NCBI GenBank assembly: GCA_013397935.1
Contig: VZRN01001306.1
Location: forward strand, 133,733-197,732
Origin: Dasyornis broadbenti
Taxonomy: Eukaryota; Chordata; Aves; Passeriformes; Dasyornithidae
Length of the DNA: 64,000 nt
Direction of reading: 5' to 3'
The translations under genes were made by a program, and so were the position numbers. Positions 11,701-23,277 of the stretch are shown piece after piece (within the stretch, counting starts at the first letter, position 1; each line of letters opens with the position of its first letter). The notes beneath the pieces are model-generated. The model saw only the letters and a program-made list of their open reading frames with translations, made no database searches and had not been told where the DNA came from.

Positions 11701-14700
11701 ACAAACAAAAAACTAGTAAGAGAGGCCTGCTCTTCAGGTATCGAAATCTTTGCTTTCAACTTCTTTCCTTCTGGAGTTAAAGGAGAGAGTAATATGTTTC
11801 AGTTCAAGATTTTTGAGACAACCTCCTGCATTAGAAGGGCAGCTCAGTACCCTGTATCACACAAGTACAGAGAATATGCACCATGCAGCCCAAACCACTC
11901 ACATGCAGAAGCAGCCATTTGCCCTTGTGCTCCAAATTTCTGGAGGTACCAAATAAACAGAGCAAGTCCTCTATTTTCTGCCTGGAGAAAGCTTCTGGTG
12001 GAAAGAGGACTCAATCAGATTGACAATCCACCAGGAACACAATCCACCAAAATATCTTCACTCAGGAGGAGACTTGCAAAACTAGGCATATATGACTATT
12101 TACTAAGTAAATCCATCCCTTATTTTTCCCATGGTGATTTTTTGGTTGGTTGGTTGGGTTTGGGGTTTTAGGTGGGTTATTTTTTGACTCTCCTCCCCTT
12201 TGAGGCAAAAAGAAGTCAAGACAGGCTTGAGTTTCTTGATCAGTAGGCCCAATTGTCTGCAGGCACCCTCTTTACTAGTAGTGCTTTGGGAGTATTAGCA
12301 TTTTTCTACCAGAGAGGCACCCAGTCCCTTTCCAGGCACCATGTCTAGATTTTTGAGTTATGTGAGGGTAGGATAGGAATGTGAAAATCATGAACTTATA
12401 GAGATTCCAGCATGAGGAAGACGATAAGAATCAAGATTTCTCATAATTTTTAATTAGGCACCTAAAGTCTATTTGTATCCTGTTTTAAGGGCCTACGTCC
12501 TTTTCAAACTATGAAGTCATTACAAGTACTTACATTTTCGGCATTAACAAATATGACTTCAAACCCCGACCCTGAAATTATCTTAAAGGATCTCTTAAGC
12601 CCAATCTAGATCTGGAAATTCCTCCTTGACTTATGCCTTCTTCTTTCTTCTCTAATTAGCAGTGCAGTCATGCTGTTGATGCATGAGGTTGTTTCCTCAT
12701 GTGAAGACCATCTGCCAGCACATCACTGCTCCTACCCCAGATTGCAACTTCTTGGTAAAGCTAAGAGGTGCAATTATTCAATTGTTCTATAATCAGACAC
12801 ACGCTTCAGTTAGCTACTGATGATTACAATTCAACTGTATTTCTGCTACTTACTGTTCCATTTGCCAAGATATTCTATGTGATCTTTACAATCGTTGCAG
12901 TGCTAAGATTCAACAAGTTTACCGTGTTATGCATTTTAAAATACAAAGTGCTTAAAGGGTTTATCAACTCAGAAAGCAAAAGTAATTTAATTTTGCCTGT
13001 ACACTAACTAGTTCTAGTATAATGGTAAGCACTTGATTGTCTGTAATCAAGATTAGAGCCAGGATTCTCTGTTTGAAAAGATGTGTGTCCTGAGAAGAGA
13101 TATATAATGAAGCTTAGCAAATATTTTTGCAAGTCACACAATTGAGAAAATGAAGCAGATCCAAACAGATCTAGAAGTAGTAAAACTGTTTCTAATACAA
13201 ATTAAACCACCTCTAGCATCACTGTCACCTAGTCACAGCTTTTAGCTGCTGTATTTATGAGAGGGGGGAAAATAGCCATTATTAACAGTAACGTTCTCGC
13301 CTCTGTCCCCCCTTTGCAGTCAGCCTGAGCTGTCATTTGGACTTTTCCATGAGATTGGGACAGACAGCCACATCCCTGCTCTGGGCTATGGCAAAGGGCC
13401 ATGCGTGCACAAGGACTCCATTTAAACTCTTATAAGGAAAAGAGAGAAAAAAACCCCAAAACTCTAGAAACTTAGTACACTACTACAAGTTTGTAGGCGG
13501 TTTGTAGCTGAGCAGAGGTGAACAGCATTGCTGTTTGCCACCTCACAACACTGGTAAGACAGAAAAGCGCAGCAGCATTTGAGAGAGGTTTTTAAAGTTT
13601 GGATGGAGACAGATCCTTCCACCTCCTGGATAAGAACTGCCACAAACACACAGATGCAGCTCTGAGGATTTTCTCCCACTATGTAAGTTAGGGAATTTTG
13701 TGCAACTTATTGTAACATCTATTTTTCCTTCTTTAAGAATTACCATTATTTTATTCTGAAAAAACCTGATATTATTCCTATTTTGAGGCTACACATATTT
13801 CCCATCAATATCATTTTTGTAGAGTAATAAAGAGAATGCAACCTTAGGTGACTAATTAGGTCTCTTACCCCATACAGCCTGTGCCCAGACAGATCTGCAG
13901 TGCTATAATGGATTTTAGGGAGGGCTGCTGGGTGTTGCTGAAGATAAAAACAGGTCATAGGAACAGGAAAGGCCTAAGATTACCTCATACAGATTTGCTG
14001 AGACATGAGAGTGGAGAGCTGAGCTCTCCATCAGTCCTCTCATCAGCTACCCAGCATGTGTGGCCACATCGGGTGACACAGTAGTGTAGCTCATTTGTTC
14101 ACACTGGAGCTGAATTTTCCCTGGCAGCTATGGGAGCTGTAACTGCTCCATTTTTCAAGTGACAGCCTTTTACATTCTAAAAAAAAAAAAACTCCAACAA
14201 TTCCATTGTAATAATAATTATATACTATATTAACCTTGCCACAGATTTCCATATAATATTATAGCTATATATTCATTTATTCAAACACAGAGTAAAGAAT
14301 ATTGAGGCTGAGGTGTATTGAGATGCAGTGCCCCAAAGGAGAGATTGGTAAACCTGAAGTTACCAACATAACCTTAATTCTTGTGCTTCTCTTAATGATA
14401 CAGTCTTTAACTGAGCAAGTGCTGGTTTTACAACAGTTTTTACAGTACAAAGTCCTTTATTCAGGTCATCACTGTTCACCATTTCTTTTAGTTCCTCTGT
14501 GTGCGGGGTATTGCTCATTGCATACCATCCAAATACCAGTTTGGCTATAGAATTTGGGAGTTTCTCCTGGTTTTCCAAGGAAACTTAGTCCCACAGAAGA
14601 GACTAGATCAGACAAAAATCATATTTCTAGGCTTATTCTCAAAATACAAACAACCAACCAAACAAAAAAGCCCCACAAAAATGAATATCATCACTTTGTG

Positions 14701-16027
14701 TGATTAAAGATTGTGTTACAAAGATAACCTTAAATTTCAAACCTAGGATTCATTCTTTTTTTTTTTTTTTTGACATGCAGGTGGTGAGTTATAGACAAAC
14801 TTGGAAGAAAATAAACATAAAAGTGAACAGAAGCTTTATTCCACAAAAGAATACACAAAACCTACACAATCCTAACCACAGTTATTAAAATCTATCTCAA
14901 AGATATACATGCAAATAATGAATCTAGATTTACAGCAGTGACTTTGTGTTTTAAAACTATATATAGATAACCATATCATTTACATTATGAAACCCTCAGA
15001 TTATTCCTCAGTAGGATCTCAAAGTCTTAAATCAATAAACATTATCACCATTTTTAGGAGCTACCAATACTTATTAAACCTCCCAGAGGGAGTGACTATA
15101 TATTTGTGATGGCTCCTATCAGTCTGTGCACTATTTATACTGCTAATGGACCCTGAAGACTGGCAGAAATTGCAGTCAGCTGAAACAAATTTTCTTTTCT
15201 TTGTTGATTGCCCTCAACCAAGTCTGTGATTTTTTTTTTAAGCTACTAGACCCAGATGCTGGACTGGACAGCCTCTGGGTCTTGTTGCACTCTTTTGCTT
15301 GCTTCTTCTAAGTCACCCCTTTCTGCTTGCTTGGGCTGCTGGTCAAAATAGGGTTTGTCCCCCTCTTCTCTGAAAGAGACTGTCCTGATGACTGTCATGA
15401 GACAAGTTCTCTTACATTCTGATACATTATTTCGGGCATAGGAGCCGCATAATACATGACATTGCTTTGGGAGAGACCACCAGAGAAACCTTGAGGACAG
15501 ATAACTGAATTAAGATTCCTTCTGTAGTTGTTTAGACTTCTCAAGGGAGTATATGTGATCTAACTGATCCTTGAGGTCTGTTCCAGGTGCTCTCCTGGAA
15601 AGATATTTTTATCTGTACAAACATTTTAGTATCCACATATACTCAAGTTTATACCATGGGGAGTTTCAATGTTCAGTCCTTTGACCTTGGTATTATAAAG
15701 ATACAACTGACCCACGTGGACAGATTCACTGATCTCTTATAAGAATAAAGTCTGACATGCATTTTTGATAACTCAAAACTAATATTTCCTGTGTAGATTT
15801 GCCTCTCAAATCCACCAGGTAGTGTTAGCAATTGTTTCATACTTTTGCAGGAATGAATTTCAGTGGCAGTTTAGAAGACACTCAGCAATGCTTTAGGAAT
15901 TGGGCTCCACAGTGCTGTTCAGTCAATGGTAACAAAGGGCCTGAAACTATGGCAAAGTCAAAGCTTTCAAAAATTATCTTAGCATATTGACAGTAACATA
16001 TTCTTAATGTTTGAAGGCTTCTGAGAG
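8712..16027. other. Intergenic, no gene recognised
   Basis: The longest open frame is 125 codons at 11794-12171 and resembles no family. A G/T-rich low-complexity stretch lies near 12138-12180, and T16 lies at 14756. No CR1 or LTR sequence was recognised. Confidence 0.8.
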
Positions 16028-16061
16028 TAATAATAATAATAATAGTAACAATAATAATAAA
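16028..16061 (+). repeat. (TAA)n microsatellite
   Basis: About eleven TAA-type triplets lie in a row, with interruptions (TAG and TAACA) near the middle. It is ordinary intergenic simple sequence. Confidence 0.95.
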
Positions 16062-19000
16062 TCTCCAGTGAATGGCTGAGCACCCTTTCCTTCAAGATGC
16101 AGTTCCTTCAGGGGAACTCTGCACAGCTCACAGGCTCATTTTCCCCAAACCCAGTCACTCAAGTCATGAAATAGCTGGACCCCACTACAAAGTACAGGTA
16201 AGAGGACAAAACAAAGCACTGTTCATTGCCAGAACTCCACCAAGTCACGACAGCAGATGAAATAGAAACAAGATGATCAGTGGTCCTCATCCATAAATGC
16301 AAACACAGGGTAAAAATATATGTTTAAAATTAATCACTTGATCATCTGCCAAAAATGCAGCCCAGAAAAATGCAGGCACTATCTGTGTCCTGTTGCAGTG
16401 TGTTGATGGGGAGGAAGGGGAAAGCAGTCTCCCTGCTCTATGAGTTTGGACTTGGGGATGGAAAGCAGCTTCCATCCTGCTGAGCTCAGCTGCTGCAACA
16501 GCAGAAAGTTGTTCTAGACACAGTGTGCACTCATAATTTATTGTTTCTGTCTCCTAAATGCATTACTTGTTGCTCTTTCAATTTTTCTTTTTATAATCCT
16601 TTCAGACATTGACCTTCCCTCCAGTAACCATGATCTTGTGTGAACTTCTCGCTTGTGTGGAGTGAGTATAAGATACTATTCCATGAGAATGGCAGCATTT
16701 ATCAGCCCTTATTGCTGGGCAATACCAGAGTAAAGAGAGGGACAAATGAAGATTTTTGTCATGTTTTTAAAGCAGGAACACAGCAAGGTGCAAAACTGAA
16801 AAGACAGTAAAACTTCTGTTACCCCAGCATGTCATGAGTTTAGACGGAAAGCCAGAGCTTTGGGGCTGTCAGGTGGGAGAAGTATTATATGTGACACTTT
16901 ATTCTTGCCTCTGCAATGTATCTCGGAAAGCCTGTACCATCAGGATAATTCCTGTTGCCAAAATCCATATAAAGAGCAGAAAACCAGATTTTCAGCCTCT
17001 CTTTTCCTCCACCAAAGCCAGAGACCTACAGTCTAAGGCTGAGATTAGGCCAGATTTAGAAAAGTGTAAACAACAATTCACACTGCAGGGCAGACTGCCT
17101 CCATCAGAAAATCCACGCAGAAATAAAGGTTCTAATTTAAATAAGTTCAACTGCTGTTTTTCCACACAGTGTTATTTTTTAATTCTTCCTCCCTTTAATA
17201 GATGCTTGTAGCAGGTAGATGAGTCTGAACACGTTGTTTTAGAAGTGTGTTTACTGGGAGGAAGATGAATAACCAGGAAAAGCTGTACCCTGCCCACCTA
17301 CACCAGCTCTGTATGTCCCAGCATACTTACACCTTTTATTTCCCCCTGCCATTTCCCAAACAATCACTGCCAAGTGCATATCTCTGAAAATCCATCCTTG
17401 TTCTATATTTATCTGTATTGAAGAGTCATTGTCCTCTATTGATTTTAACTAAGTCTGTAAATAGCTAGCAATTGTGTTCTTCATTACTTACAGTTTCATC
17501 CTTTTATAGTATCATCCATCTGTGATTTTTGTTTTTCCCTTACATTCTTTCCTATTTTTTACTTCCCTGAGCCAATTTTCTTCTTATTCTATAAACCCAC
17601 AGAACTCTGCTAAAACAACGATCTGAAGCTAAAATAGCATCAACAAATTTTCACTCAGTGTTTGAAGTATTCCTTATGCACTCCCTACAGTTGCAGAAAC
17701 TGCAGAAAACCTGGAAGAACTCTTTACAGTTCATATAGAGAATTTAAGTAGATTACAGTAAGAAGACACACACACTGCTCTTCTTTTGCCCAAGCTACAA
17801 AGTCATCATGATGTGAGACAGAAATCATAATAGTTCATCTCAAGCATAGATTTAATCCTTGACTCTTACTTCATGCTGGTGTGTCAGGCAATACTCTGTG
17901 GTATTCATCAGATTTTTTTTTCACCTGTAAAATATCCCCAGTAAGAGAGGATTTTGAAATTTTCCCAGTTTTTTTTTAAAACAGAAGATGTAGTACTTAT
18001 TTATAGCTACAAAGATGTAAAAAACCCAAATTTACTCCTATGCAGAGGATGAGAGGATCACAAATTTATCAGTGGTGTTGCAAGGTATCTGTCTTGATCT
18101 ACTTTATAAGGAGCTCCCCAGTAAGATCAAGACGCTTAAAATCAATTAAAGAAAAAAAAAATCAGGTTCTTCAGAGCAGGAGTTCTAATAATTACGTTAT
18201 CATTAGAACAAGCAACTATTGAGCAATGACAAAATAACAACAAACTCTGTCTCATGCTCCCTCACAGACTGTCCTTGCCTCTCAGCTGTGTTTTATCCAG
18301 CTCCAGTGACTGTTGGGATCTAAGCAAGTCTTGCCATGGCTCCAGGTGGCTTCCTCTCCACCACACCTGGAACTCTGGCTTCATCCTTCCCATGTACTGC
18401 CTGCAAAGGTAGCCCTCAGCCCCAGGCTGCTCTTGGCCATATAGCAGCTGCTCTCCAGCACCACTTCAGCCTTTCCTTAGAGCAGAACAACAAAATTGCA
18501 ACCATAAAAGGAAAAATAAAAATTCCTTCTCTCCAAAAGGAAAGAGACGGTTTCACTGTTTTGAAACTGAAACATTTATTTTCTTCTTATTTCAGGAGAT
18601 TTCTTCACTTTCTTTCACAGGAACCTTGGGTATATTAGAATGCCTTGAAAGGAAAAGCAACACAGTTTTGCCACTTGTAGAAATATTAAAGCATTTCAGT
18701 CCAAGCAAGGTACAAAATTTTATACAAATCTTCTGGAGCTTAAATAAAGAACAGGAAGGAAAAAGGAGAAAAGAAATTTTAACTTCTCAAAACATTCAGT
18801 AGAAACTTCATTGAACTGAATTTGTACATTAAAGACATACAGGAGAAGATCTACAGATACCAGGAGGTGTCGCTATGCAGGATGGCTGGCCCATTTATTG
18901 ATTACTTACATGGCAAAATAGAAGCCTTTGCCCATGCTTTTTCTGAAAGTGGCCTTGCCTCTGCCCAAGACACCCACAGAAATACTTTGACACTTGGGTT

Positions 19001-19903
19001 ACAGCTAATAAGGCCCGTGTCCTTCACCTCCTGTTTAAACCAGCCTGGCTCAGATTTTCTTCACCCTGCAAAGACTAACACCTGACCTGAGCAGAGGCAC
19101 AGCACTGAGCACAGCCTTGACCTATTTTCCAGGGCAGCTAAGCTCGTTTGAAAATCATGTAAAGAACAGAGGGAAAGGCATAGCTCATGTAGGCTTTACA
19201 AGGAGTTTCATGTACAGCAATGGAAAATGCTAAAAGTTGTTTATATGGTAGTACAAATAAGATGCAGGTTTGGAAGTTGAAGGAAATTATTTTCTTCAGT
19301 GGAATAAATTCCTTATGATTATAGAAAGTAGAGAACAAGTAAATAAACCAATATCTCTGAGTGGGTGAATAAAAATGGAAAACAAAACAGACCAAGATCA
19401 TGCCTCAGAAATTACTTTGTTCTTATTGTGTGCAAAGCAGGTTAATCTGGTTAATCTCTCCCACAAACTGTATAAAAGCCATAAATTTTGTCAAGCTTTC
19501 ACAAGTGCTATGGAATAACTTTCCGGAAACAAAATAAATCAGTCCAGTCAGCACCAGACAAGTTCCTCAGTTCTCCACCATCAGGGATGAGGAGAGGAGG
19601 ATGACTTGGATGTAGGCAAAGCTGACAGTGGGTGCAGAGCTGGCTGGCAGGCCAGGCAGCATGGGCTTCCCAGAGCTTGCAGTCTGGAGAGTAACCCTGG
19701 GTCTCCCAAGCCAGCTCTGTGCTTTGCCCCACTGCTGGTAGGTCTCCCTGTGCTGGGATGAGTAGGGGAATGTGGCTCAGAGATTGCTCTGCAGGAGCTG
19801 CTCCCAGTCTGGAAGCAGCAGTCTTATCTATTATTCAGATAATGGGCAGCCTGCTAAAGAGTAGAGCAACCAGAAGAGGATTGGTCCGTCAGCACTTTGA
19901 ATT
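16062..19903. other. Intergenic, no gene recognised
   Basis: The best open frame is 125 codons (16834-17211), without recognisable motifs. Somewhat GC-richer patches at about 18300-18480 and 19540-19830 may be old unidentified repeats; I could not assign them. Confidence 0.75.
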
Positions 19904-20128
19904 GGTTTTTCACTGTTGAGCTGTAACAAAAAGTTATTTTTGGAAGCCAGAATTTTACTCCTTACCTTTACTTGAAATGGATTTTCACTGCTGTGCTGTA
20001 ACAAAAAGTTATTTTTGGAAGCCAGAATTTTACTCCTTACCTTTACTTGAAATGGATTTTCACTGCTGTGCTGTAACAAAAAGTTATTTTTGGAAGCCAG
20101 AACTCTACTGCTTACCTTTACCTGTCGG
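19904..20128 (+). repeat. 75-bp minisatellite, three copies
   Basis: There are three head-to-tail copies with an exact 75-base period: CACTG landmarks lie at 19911, 19986 and 20061, and CTTACCTTTA ends at 19970, 20045 and 20120. Copies 1 and 2 differ mainly in the CACTGTTGAG/CACTGCTGTG block; copy 3 diverges at its 3' end. Because 75 is a multiple of three, open frames run through the array on both strands (25-residue repeats), but these are by-products of the period and not evidence of a gene. Confidence 0.95.
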
Positions 20129-22574
20129 TTTTAAGGACTGTGGAACACAGTTTTATTTTGTTTGTACTGACCCCAAACTGTCTTCTGTTTAAAAAGAATG
20201 ATATTTTAATAGATATTTATATAAGAGTTATATAAAAACAAAATGGCAGTAAACAGATAAATTATAAATGAATTTTAATCATTAATATTCACTCAACTAA
20301 ATGGATCAGTATCCCGAGAACACCGTTATTTGGTGTTCAGCATTTGTATATGACAGGTTTTATTTACTTGTGTACTTGTGTCTACAAACCCCAGCTGAGT
20401 CGTGGGATTTTTATTACCCTAGGGAATAAATAAACACAGAAAAAGATGGTTTCTCAGGGACATTAGTGTCTGAGAAAACACATCAAGTGTAGAGCAGAGG
20501 TGCCTAGTGCACTCCCAGGCCTTTCCAACATATGAAGAGTAGATACAAATTCAGCTGAAAAGCATCATGACCCTTCAAAACACACCCAGTATGCCATGGG
20601 GTACATTTCTGCAAGACACCTGCCCAACAGAAACTTGTAGTAACCAGGAGAGCCGATGATGATAACTGCAACATCTCTGCAGATCTGTCCCATGTACATT
20701 GTTCAGGACCTGTTGCAAATGAGGGCTGGGACCCAGCTGGACCTACAGCCAGATCAAAACGTGGAGGATGCTGTAATGGTTAAATGGAGACAGAATTTCT
20801 CATGGAAGTCATGGTTACTGATGTAATTTAAAATACATCAATAGTTATCCTGCAGGCATTTGGAGAAAGTAAGTGACTCAGATGACTTCATTTTCCTGAA
20901 ATGACCTTTCTCATCCCAAATAAATGCATGTAATTTTATATACCTAACCGGTACTTTTAATCACATTTGTTACATATAATTCCATTCAAAGCTTCACCTT
21001 TTGAATAAAAGACTTATTTTCCTTTCCAAACCATAGTTTACACATTACTGTATCTCTGTTTAGATCTAGTTCTCCTGAAATTCTATGAAATGCAACATGA
21101 AATTATCATTATTAAGAACCAACATCAAAGTGTTTTCTTGATCATTTAAACAATATTTCAAGGTAGCTTTGCCAAAATTTTTAGCAACTCCCTATCCAGT
21201 AACCTTCAAATTGCAAAAGGATCATAAAGGCAGAATTAGCAGAGATACAGATGGTCTCAAAAAGGGCACAGTACAGGAAAAAAAATCTAATTACAACTCC
21301 AAATCTCTTGATGCTTGTCCATTCAAACTCTAAAAGTCCAAAAACTCAAAAGCTGATGCTAGTATCTAAATTCAGAAAGCTAATCAAGAGAATAATAGTC
21401 TTCTCCCATGCTTTTACTTGCACAGATATTTTGTGAATATAAACCAGTTTTTCACTTCTATGTTTTTAACATTACTTTTTAAAAACAAAATGCAAAGTAA
21501 AAATAACCTTAGCTGCATTATGCAGCAAAAGTAGGCAGACCTTTAGCTTCAGCATGACTCCAGAACAGAAGCTGTCCACTGGTGTCCCTACAAAGACCTT
21601 TTTGCACAATCAGCTTAAATTAGTAAAGACATATGATGCATTAAGCCATGCACAGTACACTGAACAGTGGTTCAGGCTTGAAAGTGCCTAATGTTGAATA
21701 AAGTTTCCCACCAGCTGTTTTTGTGTTGTTTGGTGCTCTCATTTGAGCTATTACATAATGTGTTGAGACGAAATATTGGCATATAGAGGTATAATGGTTT
21801 GTTTTCTAGAGACAAGGCAGTTTATAATTTTAGTTCATATTCATAGAATAAAGCAGACCTTTAGTTCAAATCAAAAAACAAATGAAGGTATGGCAAATGA
21901 CATTATAGACCATCACCTTCAGAAAGCAGAGAGTCTTATACTATGAAGACACTTCTTCATTATATCAGTCATAATTTATGATATATAAAAATCAGCATTC
22001 TTCTGCCTGAATTATCATAGTCCAAAGCCATTATGTACACTGACTTGCTGCAACACATGAAAAGAAGGGCAAAAAAATGATAATTGACATATTGCTCACT
22101 GTTTTTTACTCAAAAAATATCCAGTGAATGATACAAAGTGCGTGTAATATTGAATCAGATAGATTAAATGAGTGTGAATGCATACACACAAGATTTATTG
22201 CAACAGCACTAACATTTTGTTCACTGTATACTTGTGCACACAGAAATGCAATCTACTCTGTGGTGGAAAACAGAAACGCAACAATTAGCAGGCATGGCAA
22301 GTGCCCCAGTGACTAGAACCTCACTGAGTTACTACAGAAATGGGTTGCAGTACCACCAGCTGGTTTTGAAAAGCTTTGCTGCTGCTTAGGAAAAGGGCTG
22401 AGTATTTCCTTCCAGGAGAAAACTTGGGGCTAGGATAGCATCAGTAGTCCCATTAATCTTCTAGGAAAGAGTTAAGTCTTATCTCTCCTTTCCATGAACT
22501 ACCTCAAGTGGTTTCTTCCTTGGACTCTCTGGATCCCACTTCCTTCTCCACAGTGGAAAGGGAAGATGAGTATT
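20129..22574. other. Intergenic, no gene recognised
   Basis: Uniformly AT-rich, with ORFs no longer than 62 codons. Nothing repetitive or RNA-like was recognised. Confidence 0.8.
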
Positions 22575-22643
22575 TAACTTTGATGGTTGGACTTATGATC
22601 TTAAAGGTCTTTTCCAACCTTAACGGCTCCACGATTCCATGAT
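22575..22643 (+). mobile_element. CR1 3'-end fragment
   Basis: The block TTGGACTTATGATCTTAAAG, then TCTTTTCCAACCTTAA and a CGATTCCATGATG ending, is the typical CR1 3' UTR and octamer-like tail, on the + strand. Only the last 70 or so bases are recognisable; the upstream part is either truncated or too diverged. It lies 48 bases before the LTR at 22691. Confidence 0.75.
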
Positions 22644-22690
22644 GTAACTTTAATGTTGCAAAATTCACGAGTGGCCCAACCTTATGTGTC

Positions 22691-23277
22691 TGTCATGGTT
22701 TAACTCTGACTGGTAGTTAAGCCCCCCACACAGGAACTCACTCATTTGAACCTCACCAAGAAGGGGGAGACAATCAGAAGGGTAAAAGGGAGAAAATTTG
22801 TGGGTTGAGGTAAAAGCACTTCATTAGGTAAAGGAAAAGCTGTGCACACAGGCAAAGCCAAACAAGGCGTTCACCCACCGCTTCCCACGGGCAGGCAGGT
22901 GTTCAGCCATATCCGGGACAGCCGGGACTCCACCACACATAATGGTGACTTGGGAAAACAAATGCCATCACTTGAAACATCCCCCTTTTCCCCCTTCTTC
23001 CGCCAGGTTTAGATGCTGAGCATGACACCGTATGGTGTGGGATTCCCCTGTGGTCAGTTGAGGGCATCTGTCCTGCCTGTGTTCCCTCCCAACTCCTTGG
23101 GCACCCCCATTCTCCTTGCTGGTGGGACCACCTGAAGAGCAGAAAAGCCTTTGACTGTGTGTGAGCTCTGCTCAGCAATAACGAAAATAGTCCAGAATTA
23201 CGAACAATGTTTCCAGCAAAAATCCAAAAACATAGCCCCATGCTACATACTGTGAAGAAAATTAGCTCTATCCCAGG
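22691..23277 (-). mobile_element. Solo LTR of an avian endogenous retrovirus
   Basis: On the + strand the block starts TGTCATGGTTTAACTCTGAC and ends near GCTCTATCCCAG. This matches, in reverse, a common bird LTR whose sense copy starts TGTCCTGGTTTCAG and ends AAACCATGACA, so the sense strand is minus. Internal landmarks also agree: GGGTTGAGGTAAAAGCA near 22802, ATGGTGTGGGATTCCCC near 23031 and a GCTGAGCATGACACC segment. About 15 bases at the sense 5' end appear lost or changed (CAGGCATAT instead of CAGCTGAAAC). No gag, pol or env sequence and no second LTR was seen in the window, so it is a solo LTR. A 125-codon open frame inside it is spurious. The exact family name is uncertain. Confidence 0.8.

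Noticed and set aside
11794..12171. 125-codon open frame
   Set aside because: No recognisable motif, no CpG or promoter context, overlapped by another frame; length is within chance for 64 kb.
16834..17211. 125-codon open frame
   Set aside because: No domain or family signature and no splice or promoter context; treated as chance.
19831..20192. Repeat-containing open frames on both strands
   Set aside because: They are explained by the 75-base period of the minisatellite being divisible by three.
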